Notes: generated by a model not told the origin, from the letters alone. A stretch of 36,150 nucleotides of DNA from SZUA-76 sp945787585 (GCA_947258425.1 CAMYIG010000012.1:1-36150), one strand, 5' to 3'; shown: positions 15,257 to 24,294, counted from the stretch's first letter. Made by a program: numbers and translations.

Positions 15257-16720
15257 TTATTCATCAGCTATCACCTTCAAAGCGAGAAAGACTGGACCAC
15301 TACTGCGCTGTACCAGAACAGGGACAGAACGACCTTCTTTTAATCCTTCCACGATGTTTTTGAAGCCCTTAATGCTATCAATATCCTGATTATTCAACAT
15401 CACGATAATATCGCCTTTACGCAGACCGGCACGGGCCGCTGCCCCGTTCCGTCCGACTGCATTGATATAGACCCCGGACTTGCCCTCTTCGAGCATCGCT
15501 TTCTGCTCATCATCTAATTCAGAAACAACCAGTGCGAGTCGCTCAACCTCAGTCTCTTTATTGTTGTCGATTTTGCTCTCTGAAATTTCGACATCATCAT
15601 CCAGTGGCAACTCACCGATTTTGACATTCAGTGTGATCGTCTTACCTTCGCGGATAATCTTTGTTTTAATCTTTTCGCCTACGCGCGTGCTGCCAACCAT
15701 GGGGGGCAGTGCCGATGAACTTACGACCTCTTTACCATTGAATGCAACAATCACATCACCCACCTTAATACCGGCTGCTTCAGCGGGGCTCTCAGGCAGT
15801 ACCTTAGCGACAAGTGCACCGATCGGTTTTTCCATTTCAAATGACTCTGCCAATTCACGGGTGACATCCTGTATCAGAATGCCAAACCAGCCGCGTGTCA
15901 CATGGCCCGTATCTTTCAACTGATCAACCACATTCATTGCGACATCCATTGGGATCGCAAACGAAAGTCCCATGAAGCCACCAGTACGGCTATAAATCTG
16001 TGAATTGATCCCAATCACTTCACCGTCGAGATTGAACAGTGGCCCACCGGAATTGCCTGGATTAATCGCCACATCGGTCTGTATAAACGGCACATAGTTT
16101 TCATTCGGCAGACTACGCCCTTTAGCACTAACAATGCCTGCGGTCACCGTATGGTCAAAACCGAATGGCGAGCCAATCGCCAGCACCCACTCACCGACTT
16201 CAAGCGCATTCGACTTGCCAATTTTTACGATCGGAAGGTCATCTGCATCGATCTTCAACAACGCCACATCACTACGTTTATCCATGCCAATTACTTCGGC
16301 AATAAACTCACGTCGATCACTCAGGCGCACAATGATTTCGTCCGCTTCTTTGATCACATGATTGTTGGTCAGCACATAACCATCTTTAGAGATAATAAAT
16401 CCGGAGCCGAGTGATTTTGCGTCAAAGAAATCGGGCATACCGTTATCACGCTTATCCTGCTCACCAAAAAAACGTTTGAGTAAATCATCAAATGGTGCAC
16501 CACCGGGCGGAGTGCCGTGTGGGCGCCGCGATTGCCCACCGTGATTTACTTTCTGGGAGGTACTGATATTTACCACCGCACTACTATGGGTTTTAACCAG
16601 GCCTGTAAAATCAGGCAGCCCATTCGATGATGCGGCCTGGCTACTATTGATGCATGCTACAAAAAGCACGCATGCAAATGCGATAAAGCCCGATTTCTTT
16701 ATCGTCATCAAATCTCTCAT
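15257..16720 (-). CDS. degP: DegP/MucD-type periplasmic serine protease
   Basis: This 487-residue HtrA-family protease/chaperone degrades misfolded envelope proteins. A signal peptide (MRDLMTIKK plus a hydrophobic core, cleavage near SSQA-ASS) targets it to the periplasm. The catalytic triad is His121 (TNNHVI), Asp151 (SDVALLKID) and Ser224 (NPGNSGGPLF). Two PDZ domains follow (about 265-370 and 400-485), with the second ending the protein. A GGGAG ribosome binding site sits just before the ATG at 16720. An upstream in-frame ATG at 16744 precedes that site and is unlikely. It is the last gene of the sigma-E operon (rpoE-rseA-rseB-rseC-degP), which matches the algU-mucA-mucB-mucC-mucD order of Pseudomonas, and a terminator follows. 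Confidence 0.96.
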   Translation of the reverse strand: MRDLMTIKKSGFIAFACVLFVACINSSQAASSNGLPDFTGLVKTHSSAVVNISTSQKVNHGGQSRRPHGTPPGGAPFDDLLKRFFGEQDKRDNGMPDFFDAKSLGSGFIISKDGYVLTNNHVIKEADEIIVRLSDRREFIAEVIGMDKRSDVALLKIDADDLPIVKIGKSNALEVGEWVLAIGSPFGFDHTVTAGIVSAKGRSLPNENYVPFIQTDVAINPGNSGGPLFNLDGEVIGINSQIYSRTGGFMGLSFAIPMDVAMNVVDQLKDTGHVTRGWFGILIQDVTRELAESFEMEKPIGALVAKVLPESPAEAAGIKVGDVIVAFNGKEVVSSSALPPMVGSTRVGEKIKTKIIREGKTITLNVKIGELPLDDDVEISESKIDNNKETEVERLALVVSELDDEQKAMLEEGKSGVYINAVGRNGAAARAGLRKGDIIVMLNNQDIDSIKGFKNIVEGLKEGRSVPVLVQRSSGPVFLALKVIADE

Positions 16721-16747
16721 AACGTCTCCCTTTTGTTTAATCAAGCG

Positions 16748-17248
16748 TTAACCCGGTCCTGGTAACCCAGCGTTCTTTTTAAATTCAACATGAACTTCAT
16801 TCACTGCACTGCGCAATATCTCTGGTTGACATTCATTACGCAGGCGTAATGTCGCGGTATACCGGCGTAACCAGTAAAACCCTGCCACAAGCCCTGCAAA
16901 TGCAGCCATAATCGTAAAGCCCTCGACACCGCTCCCCCATAGTCGAACGCCAACCATGTCGGCAATACCGGCACAAACCAACATCAAAAGAAGTGGCACG
17001 AAGTATGCCGCAAACGAACTTTTTAACAACCAGTCTTCATCAATACCGATGATCACTTGTTCGTTAACTCCAGCGTTGATGTGATTGATCGCACGAAATT
17101 GAACGGCAGAGCGACCAAGCACTTTGCTCAAAACAGCAGTGCCACACCCTTTGTTAACAGTACACGATTGACAGGTTGATTTACGTTGAGTTTCAACGAC
17201 GGCATAGCCCTCTTCAATCGCGATTACACGCGCCTGCTCTTCTATCAT
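16748..17248 (-). CDS. rseC: SoxR-reducing-system/sigma-E accessory membrane protein RseC
   Basis: RseC (166 residues, MucC in Pseudomonas) is an inner-membrane protein. It has a cytoplasmic N-terminal domain bearing clustered cysteines, CxxC plus CG (Cys26, Cys29, Cys35), which could bind an iron-sulfur centre. Two transmembrane segments follow (about residues 77-97 and 108-128). In E. coli it helps reduce the SoxR cluster and has a minor link to sigma-E control. The start overlaps the rseB stop by four bases (ATGA), showing coupled translation. It precedes degP by 27 bases. Confidence 0.9.
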   Translation of the reverse strand: MIEEQARVIAIEEGYAVVETQRKSTCQSCTVNKGCGTAVLSKVLGRSAVQFRAINHINAGVNEQVIIGIDEDWLLKSSFAAYFVPLLLMLVCAGIADMVGVRLWGSGVEGFTIMAAFAGLVAGFYWLRRYTATLRLRNECQPEILRSAVNEVHVEFKKNAGLPGPG

Positions 17249-18252
17249 GGCATTTTACTCAATGAGTCATTCGGTGTATGACGAACAGATTTACCAATCG
17301 ACTCAAGGGTTTCGAGTGGCACCTCTCCCATCACGACAACCTGGTAGTCATCAATAACGGCAAGGTAGGCATTGGTTGCGCCACGTTGCGAGACACCACT
17401 AAACGCGTCACTTTTACCCTGTTTGTCAATAAATACGGAAACAGTAGCTAGCCCATCTGAAAACACAATGTGCTCAAAGGGTGTCTGCTTTCGATCTGTA
17501 CTCCGTTGGTAATTGGCTAATTGAAATCCGCTTGGAATATATTTTACCGCCCAATTATTCGCACTATTAGTATGTAATGGCACGACAGATATCGATTGAT
17601 TTTGGTTTATATCGAAAGCGTTTTCAGCGATCAGCTGGTGCACATGCAGCGGAATCTGGTCACCAAAGAATTCGATATTGGTGTATATCATCTGTTCCAG
17701 CACTTCGCCATTGATCGTCAGGTGTTCCAGTTTCAGTAACAGGCCACTTTGTTGATCAATCCAGATTTGGTAGCCGTAACGATGTTGATCGCGGGGAGTA
17801 ATTACCACCTTCTGGCTTGCTCTGTCGGCAACACGTGCAACACCTGCCAGTGATAATTGGTAATAACGGCTAATTTCTTCGATGCGATCAGCAAGTGTCA
17901 CCGCACTGCCGCCCTTAATACCCGGGTTGTCATACACTAACGGCGTCTTAATATTGGGCAATATACATTTGACCCGATGCGAGTTACGTACTACAGCACC
18001 CGGCGTACCATTGAGTGACGTTAGGTGCTCCAGCATGCCATTGTCGCCTTGTGCGCGTATGATATTCATCGCCACCATCTCATCCCGGTAACGATAAATA
18101 AGTGTGCCCTGGTAACTCACCGAATGCTCGGCTTTAATCATTTTCTCCAACCATGCCTTGACTAGCATCGACTCGTCAGCCGCATAGCTCATCCCCATTG
18201 GCATGGAGAACACCAATAATAATGCAATAAAACGACGAGACACGATATGCAT
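17245..18252 (-). CDS. rseB: Sigma-E regulatory protein RseB (MucB)
   Basis: RseB (335 residues) is a periplasmic protein that binds RseA and protects it from DegS cleavage until lipid or lipopolysaccharide signals release it. The signal peptide is MHIVSRRFIALLLVFSMPMG with cleavage near SYA-ADE. The N-terminal LolA/LppX-like domain covers about 25-200 (SYQGTLIYRYRDEMVAM and QIWIDQQSGLLLKLE are typical), and the MucB/RseB C-terminal domain about 220-320 (IPSGFQLANYQR, HIVFSDGLATVSVF). Length is normal. It lies 61 bases after rseA and overlaps rseC by four bases. Confidence 0.95.
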   Translation of the reverse strand: MHIVSRRFIALLLVFSMPMGMSYAADESMLVKAWLEKMIKAEHSVSYQGTLIYRYRDEMVAMNIIRAQGDNGMLEHLTSLNGTPGAVVRNSHRVKCILPNIKTPLVYDNPGIKGGSAVTLADRIEEISRYYQLSLAGVARVADRASQKVVITPRDQHRYGYQIWIDQQSGLLLKLEHLTINGEVLEQMIYTNIEFFGDQIPLHVHQLIAENAFDINQNQSISVVPLHTNSANNWAVKYIPSGFQLANYQRSTDRKQTPFEHIVFSDGLATVSVFIDKQGKSDAFSGVSQRGATNAYLAVIDDYQVVVMGEVPLETLESIGKSVRHTPNDSLSKMP

Positions 18253-18313
18253 ATGCTTCAGAGATAGGTACCGTGATGTTTCATAGTGTTACGAGTATAT
18301 CAATAATAATGAT

Positions 18314-18997
18314 TTACTGAGCACCCTCATACCCTACCAGTCGGGCGTATGGAATCATAGCCCTCTGTGCGGGCATCGCCATTGAATGCTCATTATGATT
18401 AACAATATAACGATGAAGTTGTTCATCTGGAATTCGAGACAGCGGATAACGGTTTTGCACTAATACAGGCTCCTGATCAACTTCCTGGCGCCATTCGATA
18501 TCGTTCAGCGCGGGTGGTTGCTGCACTAATGGCTGCTGCTTGGATGCCACTGTCTGGCCGATGGGCTGCGCGAATTGATCAACCTGATTGAGTTGAAACA
18601 ACCCCGCAATTGCAAAGGCACTGATTGAGGCTGCGATGGCATAACCCCACACAGGATTTTTAGTATTCGTTGGTTTTGGTGCAATGTTGGTGACAGTCGC
18701 TTTGCTATCGGCTACGTCCTGTGCCGCTAAACTATTATGGTAGACAGGTTCACTGGCGATGGCCTTGCTGATATTGTTTGAGAGGTCGGCATAAAGTACG
18801 TCAGGAAGATTTTTTCGCATCGCCTCGCCAATCATATGGTACTGCTCCCAGCTCGACATAACGCTTGCATTGTCCGCGGTTACTTCCATTATTACCTGCG
18901 AACACTCCTGCCCATTGAGCTCATCATCCACCATTGATGAAATCTTTTCTTTAAGGCTATCTGCCGGTATATCTGAGGGAATCGTTGTCTCTGACAT
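18314..18997 (-). CDS. rseA: Anti-sigma-E factor RseA (MucA)
   Basis: RseA (227 residues) is a single-pass inner-membrane protein that holds sigma-E inactive and is destroyed stepwise under envelope stress. The N-terminal cytoplasmic domain (about 1-75) has the typical KEKISSMVDDELNGQE start and the WEQYHMIGEAMR segment that contacts the sigma factor. One membrane helix is visible at about 118-136 (VWGYAIAASISAFAIAGLF), followed by a Gln-rich periplasmic tail. The start is decided by AGGTGAG six bases before the ATG at 18997. A GTG three codons upstream lies within that ribosome binding site. It sits 20 bases after rpoE. Confidence 0.93.
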   Translation of the reverse strand: MSETTIPSDIPADSLKEKISSMVDDELNGQECSQVIMEVTADNASVMSSWEQYHMIGEAMRKNLPDVLYADLSNNISKAIASEPVYHNSLAAQDVADSKATVTNIAPKPTNTKNPVWGYAIAASISAFAIAGLFQLNQVDQFAQPIGQTVASKQQPLVQQPPALNDIEWRQEVDQEPVLVQNRYPLSRIPDEQLHRYIVNHNEHSMAMPAQRAMIPYARLVGYEGAQ

Positions 18998-19017
18998 AAT
19001 ACTCACCTAAACCTGAT

Positions 19018-19593
19018 CTAATTCAACAACACTTTTAATTCTGCCTGTACCGCTTCGCGCGCTCGAAAAATGCGTGATCTCACTGTACCCACCGGACATC
19101 CCATTACCTCTGAAATCTCTTCATAACTCAACCCTTCCAGTTCGCGTAGGGTGATTGCCGTGCGTAAATCCTCGGGCAACCCCTCTATCGTCTCTGTAAC
19201 GACGCGTTCAATTTCATCCTTGAGTAACAATCGTTCCGGTGTCGCAAACTCTTTCAGCGCCAGATTACCTTCAAACTGCTCTGCCTCACTGGCATCTATG
19301 TCGACGCCAGGTGGGCGTCGCGCCTGAGAAACCAGGTGATTCTTCGCCGTATTGATAGCAATACGATATAACCAGGTATAAAACGCGCTATCTCCCCTGA
19401 AATTGGGGATCGCCCGATAGGCCTTAATAAAGGCCTCCTGAGTCACATCTAATACATCTCCATAATCATTCAGGAAGCGCGATACCAGTTTGGCAATGCG
19501 GTGCTGATATTTCTTAACCAGAATATCAAACGCCTGCTTATCACCATTCTGTACACGCTCAACCAGATGCTGGTCTGTTTTACTATCGCCCAT
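19018..19593 (-). CDS. rpoE: RNA polymerase sigma-E factor (RpoE/AlgU)
   Basis: This 191-residue extracytoplasmic-function sigma factor directs transcription of envelope-stress genes. Region 2 is at about 20-95, with DYGDVLDVTQEAFIKAYRAI (core binding and -10 recognition) and FYTWLYRIAINTAKNHL. Region 4 is at about 130-185, with LPEDLRTAITLRELEGLSYE and the helix-turn-helix EISEVMGCPVGTVRSRIFRA. Length and sequence match E. coli RpoE and Pseudomonas AlgU. It heads the rpoE-rseA-rseB-rseC-degP operon, so activity is controlled by the downstream anti-sigma proteins. A weak sigma-E-like promoter lies upstream. Confidence 0.98.
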   Translation of the reverse strand: MGDSKTDQHLVERVQNGDKQAFDILVKKYQHRIAKLVSRFLNDYGDVLDVTQEAFIKAYRAIPNFRGDSAFYTWLYRIAINTAKNHLVSQARRPPGVDIDASEAEQFEGNLALKEFATPERLLLKDEIERVVTETIEGLPEDLRTAITLRELEGLSYEEISEVMGCPVGTVRSRIFRAREAVQAELKVLLN

Positions 19594-19938
19594 GCGGGCA
19601 AACCTCTAGTGCCACAAAGGTTTGTCTGCCTTCGCTAATGTTCATACGACAACTTGAATTTTATTTGGTTCAGAATAAAATGAAACGATTTATTTTTAGT
19701 GACTTTTCGGTGTATATATCAATAGTGGAGTCATATTAATGTATCCAAGCCTATCATTCCAGTGACAGGCTGGATGTCAATATACCTGACAATTTCAGTC
19801 AAGCATACCTGTGGTGAATGAAAAGCAACAAATCAAAGAAGACGGATCATACGTGCAGCACCACCAAAGCCGTTCGCTTCCTGTACAATTCCGGCCTCTA
19901 TCTACCATTCATCATTTAAAAGTCAAAAAGACACACTT
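19594..19938. other. Divergent rpoE-hslO intergenic region
   Basis: This 345-base gap separates the divergent rpoE and hslO genes and must hold promoters for both. Besides the weak sigma-E-like site, it has TGACA-N7-TGTCA at 19763-19779 and TGAC-N7-GTCA at 19787-19801. I see no ORF or RNA gene. A TACAAT at about 19884 could be a -10 for hslO, but no -35 fits well. Confidence 0.5.
19645..19671 (-). promoter_or_regulatory. Weak sigma-E-like promoter upstream of rpoE
   Basis: On the minus strand GAACCA (19666-19671) is followed after 16 bases by TCGTA (19645-19649). The sigma-E consensus is GAACTT-N16/17-TCTRA, so the -35 core GAAC and the spacing agree while the -10 is only partly matched. It lies about 50 bases before the rpoE start, the expected place for an autoregulated promoter. 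Confidence 0.3.
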
Positions 19939-20811
19939 ATGAAAGATGCAGATACATTGCAGCGTTTTCTCTTTGAAAACAACAATATTCGCGGTACCTT
20001 TATCCATCTTCAGGCCAGTTATCAGGCCGCACGTGACCGTTATCAATACCCGGAGACCGTTGCACAACAGCTTGGGCAGGCACTCGCGGCAAGCACTCTG
20101 CTCGGCTCGACGATCAAATTCAGTGGCTCACTGATCCTCCAGATTCAGTCGGATGGCCCGCTCAATATGCTCGTCGCACAGTGTGATGAAGAACGCCACA
20201 TCCGCGGGTTGGCTCGCTGGCAATCGGAAGTCGACGGTGACTCACTCGGTGATATTTACGGTCAGGGGCGCGTCACGATCACCATCAATAACGATAACAA
20301 TAATGAACGATATCAGGGAATTGTAGGGCTAGAAGGGGCAACCATGAGCGCCGCTATCGAGCGTTATTTCAGCCAATCTGAACAGCTTAATACGCGTCTG
20401 TGGCTCTCTGCGGACCACCAACAGGCGGTCGGCCTGCTGCTGCAACAGCTCCCCGGTGAAACGACGGATGAGGGTTACTGGCAACATATCGAAACCCTGG
20501 GTGAGACAATCACTCGCGAAGAGCTACTACAACTCAGCTCAAAAGAGATCCTGCACCGCCTTTTTCACGAAGAAGATATTCGGCTCTTCGAGCCTGAGCC
20601 CGTCAGTTTCCGTTGCGGCTGCTCACGGGAGAAAATTGTGACGATGCTGCGTGGTCTTGGGTTGACTGAGTCTCGCTCAATCATCGAAGAACGAGGCGTA
20701 ATCGAAATCGGTTGTGAGTTCTGCAATCAGATGTATCATTTCGACAGTGTCGATACCGAAACGATATTCGCGAGCCATATCACCCCTCCGACACCTAATA
20801 TACCCCAATGA
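19939..20811 (+). CDS. hslO: Hsp33 redox-activated chaperone
   Basis: Hsp33 (290 residues) is a cytoplasmic holdase that unfolds and becomes active when oxidative stress forms disulfides and releases zinc. The four zinc cysteines are present in the family pattern: Cys226 and Cys228 (CGC), then Cys259 and Cys262 (CEFC), in the C-terminal redox switch domain. The N-terminal domain has the conserved RGTFIHL, ASTLLGSTIKFSG and LQIQSDGPLNMLVAQ segments. Length is typical. It stands alone, divergent from the rpoE operon, so both genes of this locus deal with protein damage. There is no strong heat-shock promoter that I can identify. Confidence 0.97.
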   Translation: MKDADTLQRFLFENNNIRGTFIHLQASYQAARDRYQYPETVAQQLGQALAASTLLGSTIKFSGSLILQIQSDGPLNMLVAQCDEERHIRGLARWQSEVDGDSLGDIYGQGRVTITINNDNNNERYQGIVGLEGATMSAAIERYFSQSEQLNTRLWLSADHQQAVGLLLQQLPGETTDEGYWQHIETLGETITREELLQLSSKEILHRLFHEEDIRLFEPEPVSFRCGCSREKIVTMLRGLGLTESRSIIEERGVIEIGCEFCNQMYHFDSVDTETIFASHITPPTPNIPQ

Positions 20812-20895
20812 TTAGCATTATTTCATTTAAATACATGATCTTAAAAATATAAAGAAAAGTAAATTCAATAATAAAGTCTAATCACACAAGCGCTC

Positions 20896-20925
20896 TCGAC
20901 CTCATAGATATGATATCGAGGTCGA
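20896..20925. promoter_or_regulatory. Inverted repeat upstream of acyl-CoA dehydrogenase
   Basis: TCGACCTC (20896-20903) and GAGGTCGA (20918-20925) are perfect inverted repeats separated by 14 bases. They lie 39 bases before the dehydrogenase start. No T tract follows, so an operator for a dimeric regulator is likelier than a terminator for hslO. The regulator is not in this window. Confidence 0.35.
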
Positions 20926-20964
20926 TACCCAAACGACATTGCTGTTAATGGTGTGGAGGGGAAA

Positions 20965-22869
20965 ATGGGAAAGCTCTTCGAAGGACTGGAACAGATTGAG
21001 GCCGTACGCGAACACCTGAGCGGTGACAGTTTCATGTCTGGCCTGTTTCTCGGGCATGCCAATTTTGAGTTACTGCTCCCACCCGATGAACCCCCCGAAG
21101 AAAAGGCCGAAGGCCTCGCCTACTGCGAAAAAATCGAAGCCTTCCTGAAAGCTCATGTTGACCCTGATGAAATAGAACGCAGCGCAAAAATCCCCCAACA
21201 CGTGCTCCAGGGCTTACTTGATCTCGGCGCCTTCGGCATGAAGATCCCCAAAAAATATGGAGGCCTCGGTTTTTCACACACCAACTACGGTCGTGTGCTG
21301 ACGGTGATTGCCAGCTGGAATAATATTCTCTCGCTGACCGTCGCAGTGCCGCAGTCGATCGGTATCGGCATGCCGATCCTGCTTTACGGCAATGAGGCGC
21401 AAAAAGATAAATACTTACCGCTAGTGGCACGCAAAGAGATCACCGCCTTTGCGTTGACAGAGCCTGAGACAGGTTCCGATGCCGCCAACGTGCAGACCGA
21501 AGCCGTGATCGATAGCGATGGTGAAAATTTCATCATCAACGGTGAAAAACTGTGGTGCACCAATAGCCCAATCGCCCGCTACCTCACCCTGATTGCACGC
21601 GTCCCGGCACGCAAGCAGATTGCTGCGCACGGCGACACTGTCTGGCACCCAACACAAGCAGGGGCCCCGTTTGATGCGTGCATCCATACCGCGTTCATCC
21701 TTGACATGCTGACCCCCGGCGTCACTGTTAAACAGCGTTGTCAGTTTGAGGGGTGTCGCGGCATCGAAAATGGTCACCTCACCTTTGAAGCGGTCAAAGT
21801 CCCGAAAGAGAACGTCATTGGCGAACTCGGAAAAGGGCTCAAATATGCCCTCTCGATTCTCAACCTCGGGCGCGCCATCAGTGTCCCTGCGATCTGCCTT
21901 GGTATGGCAAAACAGGCGTGGCAACCGACCCTTGACCGTGCCAATACGCGGATCACTTTTGGACAATCGCTCGGCACAAGACAGACACAACAGGTACGTG
22001 TTGGTGAAATGGCAACCAATCTGTTTGCAATGGAAGCGATGTGCGAACGGGTGTGGCAGATGGCGGATCACAAAAATTACGATCTCCGCATCGAAGCGGC
22101 CATCACCAAAATATTCTGCTCCGAACAGTCACTCCAGTTTCTCAATGATGCACAGGTGATCTTTGGCGGCGCGGGCTATGAAACGGCAGACTCCAAACGC
22201 TTCCGCGGCCAACCCGCCTTCGGCATGGAACAGTTGGTACGGGATGCAACGATGTATCGCATCGGCGAAGGGGCCACCGATATCCTGCGCCCTTACGTCG
22301 CGCGCGAAGGACTCAACCACCACCTCGAACAGATTAAACCCCTGTTCGACGAAAACAGTAGCTTTGCACAGCGTAGACAACATATTTTTAAATTACTACG
22401 CAACTATCCAGGCTGGTATCTCGCTCAATGGTGGCCACGGGGGTTACCCGATAATCCTGCTTTCAGTGCGACGCGTGTTCGCAAAAATCTAAGCTATATC
22501 GAGCGCACCAGTCGCAAGCTGGCCCGCCATATCTTTTATGCGATGTTGATCTGCCGCGAATCGATGCGGGATGATCAGGGGCGTCAGAATCGTATCGAAC
22601 AGGTCGGCGAAGAACTGTTTACCATCGCAATGGTGACACTGCACGCCAACAGCATTAATCGCCCCTACGTACACGAGTTATGTGATGAGTTCGTGCGTGG
22701 TAGTCGTCAACGTATCCGACACCTGCTCAAAGCACTGCTATATAACGATGATGCGGCTCGCGCCAAAATCGGAAAAAAAGGCATCGAAGGGGATTATCAC
22801 GATCTCAGCAGTGGGATTATCAAACGCGGCCTTGATGACTACCCCAAAACACCTTACAAAGAGGATTAA
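20965..22869 (+). CDS. Long acyl-CoA dehydrogenase (VLCAD/ACAD9-like)
   Basis: This FAD enzyme of 634 residues oxidises an acyl-CoA to the trans-2-enoyl-CoA. The core (about 50-450) has AFALTEPETGSDAANVQT (161-178, FAD/substrate loop), FIINGEKLWCTN (189-200), an FGGAGYE segment (400-406) and the catalytic Glu435 in IGEGATDILR, matching the Glu of YEGT in short homologues. A helical C-terminal extension of about 180 residues makes it resemble VLCAD/ACAD9 types instead of the 380-residue classes. The start at 20965 is preceded by GGAGGGG. An in-frame GTG at 20953 overlaps that site and is rejected. It sits 315 bases before the 2-oxo acid dehydrogenase operon on the same strand, so it may supply the same propionyl-CoA route. 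Chain-length preference cannot be read. Confidence 0.9.
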   Translation: MGKLFEGLEQIEAVREHLSGDSFMSGLFLGHANFELLLPPDEPPEEKAEGLAYCEKIEAFLKAHVDPDEIERSAKIPQHVLQGLLDLGAFGMKIPKKYGGLGFSHTNYGRVLTVIASWNNILSLTVAVPQSIGIGMPILLYGNEAQKDKYLPLVARKEITAFALTEPETGSDAANVQTEAVIDSDGENFIINGEKLWCTNSPIARYLTLIARVPARKQIAAHGDTVWHPTQAGAPFDACIHTAFILDMLTPGVTVKQRCQFEGCRGIENGHLTFEAVKVPKENVIGELGKGLKYALSILNLGRAISVPAICLGMAKQAWQPTLDRANTRITFGQSLGTRQTQQVRVGEMATNLFAMEAMCERVWQMADHKNYDLRIEAAITKIFCSEQSLQFLNDAQVIFGGAGYETADSKRFRGQPAFGMEQLVRDATMYRIGEGATDILRPYVAREGLNHHLEQIKPLFDENSSFAQRRQHIFKLLRNYPGWYLAQWWPRGLPDNPAFSATRVRKNLSYIERTSRKLARHIFYAMLICRESMRDDQGRQNRIEQVGEELFTIAMVTLHANSINRPYVHELCDEFVRGSRQRIRHLLKALLYNDDAARAKIGKKGIEGDYHDLSSGIIKRGLDDYPKTPYKED

Positions 22870-23184
22870 AGCCCACGGTGACTGGCATTGGTCTGCGTAC
22901 CAAATTGATCAAAATGAGTCTCCACTGAGGCAGCTTCACACTATCAATGTATGGCGTATATGGCCGATATAGTAATAATGCATATGATTTTATTAATGTT
23001 TTGATTAAGTCAATTTTCAGACGTTGGAATAAGCATGATGATACAGGCAGTCTATTTTGATCAACGTAAAAAAACGGTGCGTTAAATAATAGCCAGACTG
23101 CAACGACACGTGCATTATCCACAACAACATTGATAGAAAACCTTCGACGGAATGGCGGCCAGATGATCGGCCAAAGGAGCCAGT
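22870..23184. other. AT-rich intergenic region before the E1 alpha gene
   Basis: This 315-base gap has no supported gene. Its middle is AT-rich. TTGATC at about 23057 with a TAAATA at about 23082 is a poor promoter match because the spacing is too long. An AAGGAG ribosome binding site lies just before the E1 alpha ATG. No clear terminator for the dehydrogenase gene is seen. Confidence 0.5.
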
Positions 23185-24294
23185 ATGACGAATGAAGATA
23201 AAAAATGTGTCGCCCAATTTGAAATCCACTACACCCAGTTATTAAATCAACAGGGCGAGCTCGTTGGCGCACTGCCTGAATTTGCGGCCTCTGCCGAGGC
23301 ACTGATAGCACTCTATCGCACCATGGTGCAGACACGCACCTTTGACACCAAGGCCATTGCGTTGCAACGCACAGGCAAGATGGGCACCTATTCATCATCA
23401 CTTGGTCAGGAAGCGGTATCTGTTGGCATCGGTAGTGCGATGCGTTTCGAAGATGTCCTGCTGCCTACTTACCGTGAGTATGGCGCGCAGTTTCAGCGCG
23501 GTGTTGAGATGAGTGAAATCCTACGTTATTGGGGCGGCGACGAACGTGGCATGGCCTATCATGCTCAACCGCACGACATGGCGATCACCGTACCGATCGC
23601 CACCCATGTGCCGCAGTGTGCCGGCATCGCCTATGCGATGAAGCTACGCAAGCAACCACGCGTTGCAGTGTGCGTACTCGGCGATGGCGCCACATCAAAA
23701 GGTGACTTTTACGAAGGAATCAATGTTGCCGGTGCATGGCACCTGCCGATGGTGATCGTCGTGACCAATAATCAGTGGGCCATTTCAGTCCCGCGTGAGG
23801 TACAGACTCACGCACAGACGCTGGCACAGAAAGCGATTGCTGCGGGCATTCCCGGCGAACAGGTCGATGGCAACGATGTGATCGCGATGCGTCATGTGAT
23901 GGCTAACGCAGTAGAAAAGGCACGCACGGGCGGCGGCCCTACCTTGATCGAAGCCATTACCTTTCGCATGCACGACCACACCACGGCCGATGATGCCAGC
24001 CGCTATCGCAAACAGGCGGTGGTCGATCAACACAAGTTACTCGACCCCATTGATCGCTTGCGCAAATACCTCATCCAGCATCACGACTGGGATGATGCAA
24101 AAGAGACGGCGTTACTTGAAGCCTGCACGATTGAAGTTGAAGCAGCCGTCCGCAGTTATCTCGACACCCCACCCGCACCACCAGAAAGCATGTTCGATTA
24201 TCTCTACGAAACCCTGCCCGATGCACTGCAACCACAGCGCGATGAAGTTGAGAGTCTCGGAAAACTAAAGCGAGGGGGCGATCATAATGGCTGA
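23185..24294 (+). CDS. 2-Oxo acid dehydrogenase E1 component, alpha subunit
   Basis: This 369-residue thiamine-diphosphate subunit decarboxylates a 2-oxo acid within a PDH/BCKDH-type complex. The TPP motif runs from GDGATSKGDFYEG (166-178) to VTNNQWAIS (193-201), that is GDG-N27-NN. Other family pieces are TYSSSLGQEAVSVG (68-81), PTYREYGAQFQRG (94-106), GGDERG and a late HDHTTADDASRYR loop. AAGGAG precedes the ATG. It overlaps the beta-subunit gene by eight bases. Sequence alone does not decide between pyruvate, 2-oxobutyrate and branched-chain 2-oxo acids. The methylcitrate genes downstream in the same operon favour a propionyl-CoA-yielding substrate. Confidence 0.92.
   Translation: MTNEDKKCVAQFEIHYTQLLNQQGELVGALPEFAASAEALIALYRTMVQTRTFDTKAIALQRTGKMGTYSSSLGQEAVSVGIGSAMRFEDVLLPTYREYGAQFQRGVEMSEILRYWGGDERGMAYHAQPHDMAITVPIATHVPQCAGIAYAMKLRKQPRVAVCVLGDGATSKGDFYEGINVAGAWHLPMVIVVTNNQWAISVPREVQTHAQTLAQKAIAAGIPGEQVDGNDVIAMRHVMANAVEKARTGGGPTLIEAITFRMHDHTTADDASRYRKQAVVDQHKLLDPIDRLRKYLIQHHDWDDAKETALLEACTIEVEAAVRSYLDTPPAPPESMFDYLYETLPDALQPQRDEVESLGKLKRGGDHNG

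Noticed and set aside
23057..23087. TTGATC and TAAATA as a promoter for the 2-oxo acid dehydrogenase operon
   Set aside because: The spacing is about 19-20 bases and both hexamers are imperfect, so the match is no better than expected in AT-rich sequence.
22820..23401. A 193-codon open frame on the minus strand covering the gap before the E1 alpha gene
   Set aside because: It overlaps both well-supported neighbours, has no ribosome binding site, is rich in Trp, Cys and Arg, and resembles no family. It is an antisense shadow.
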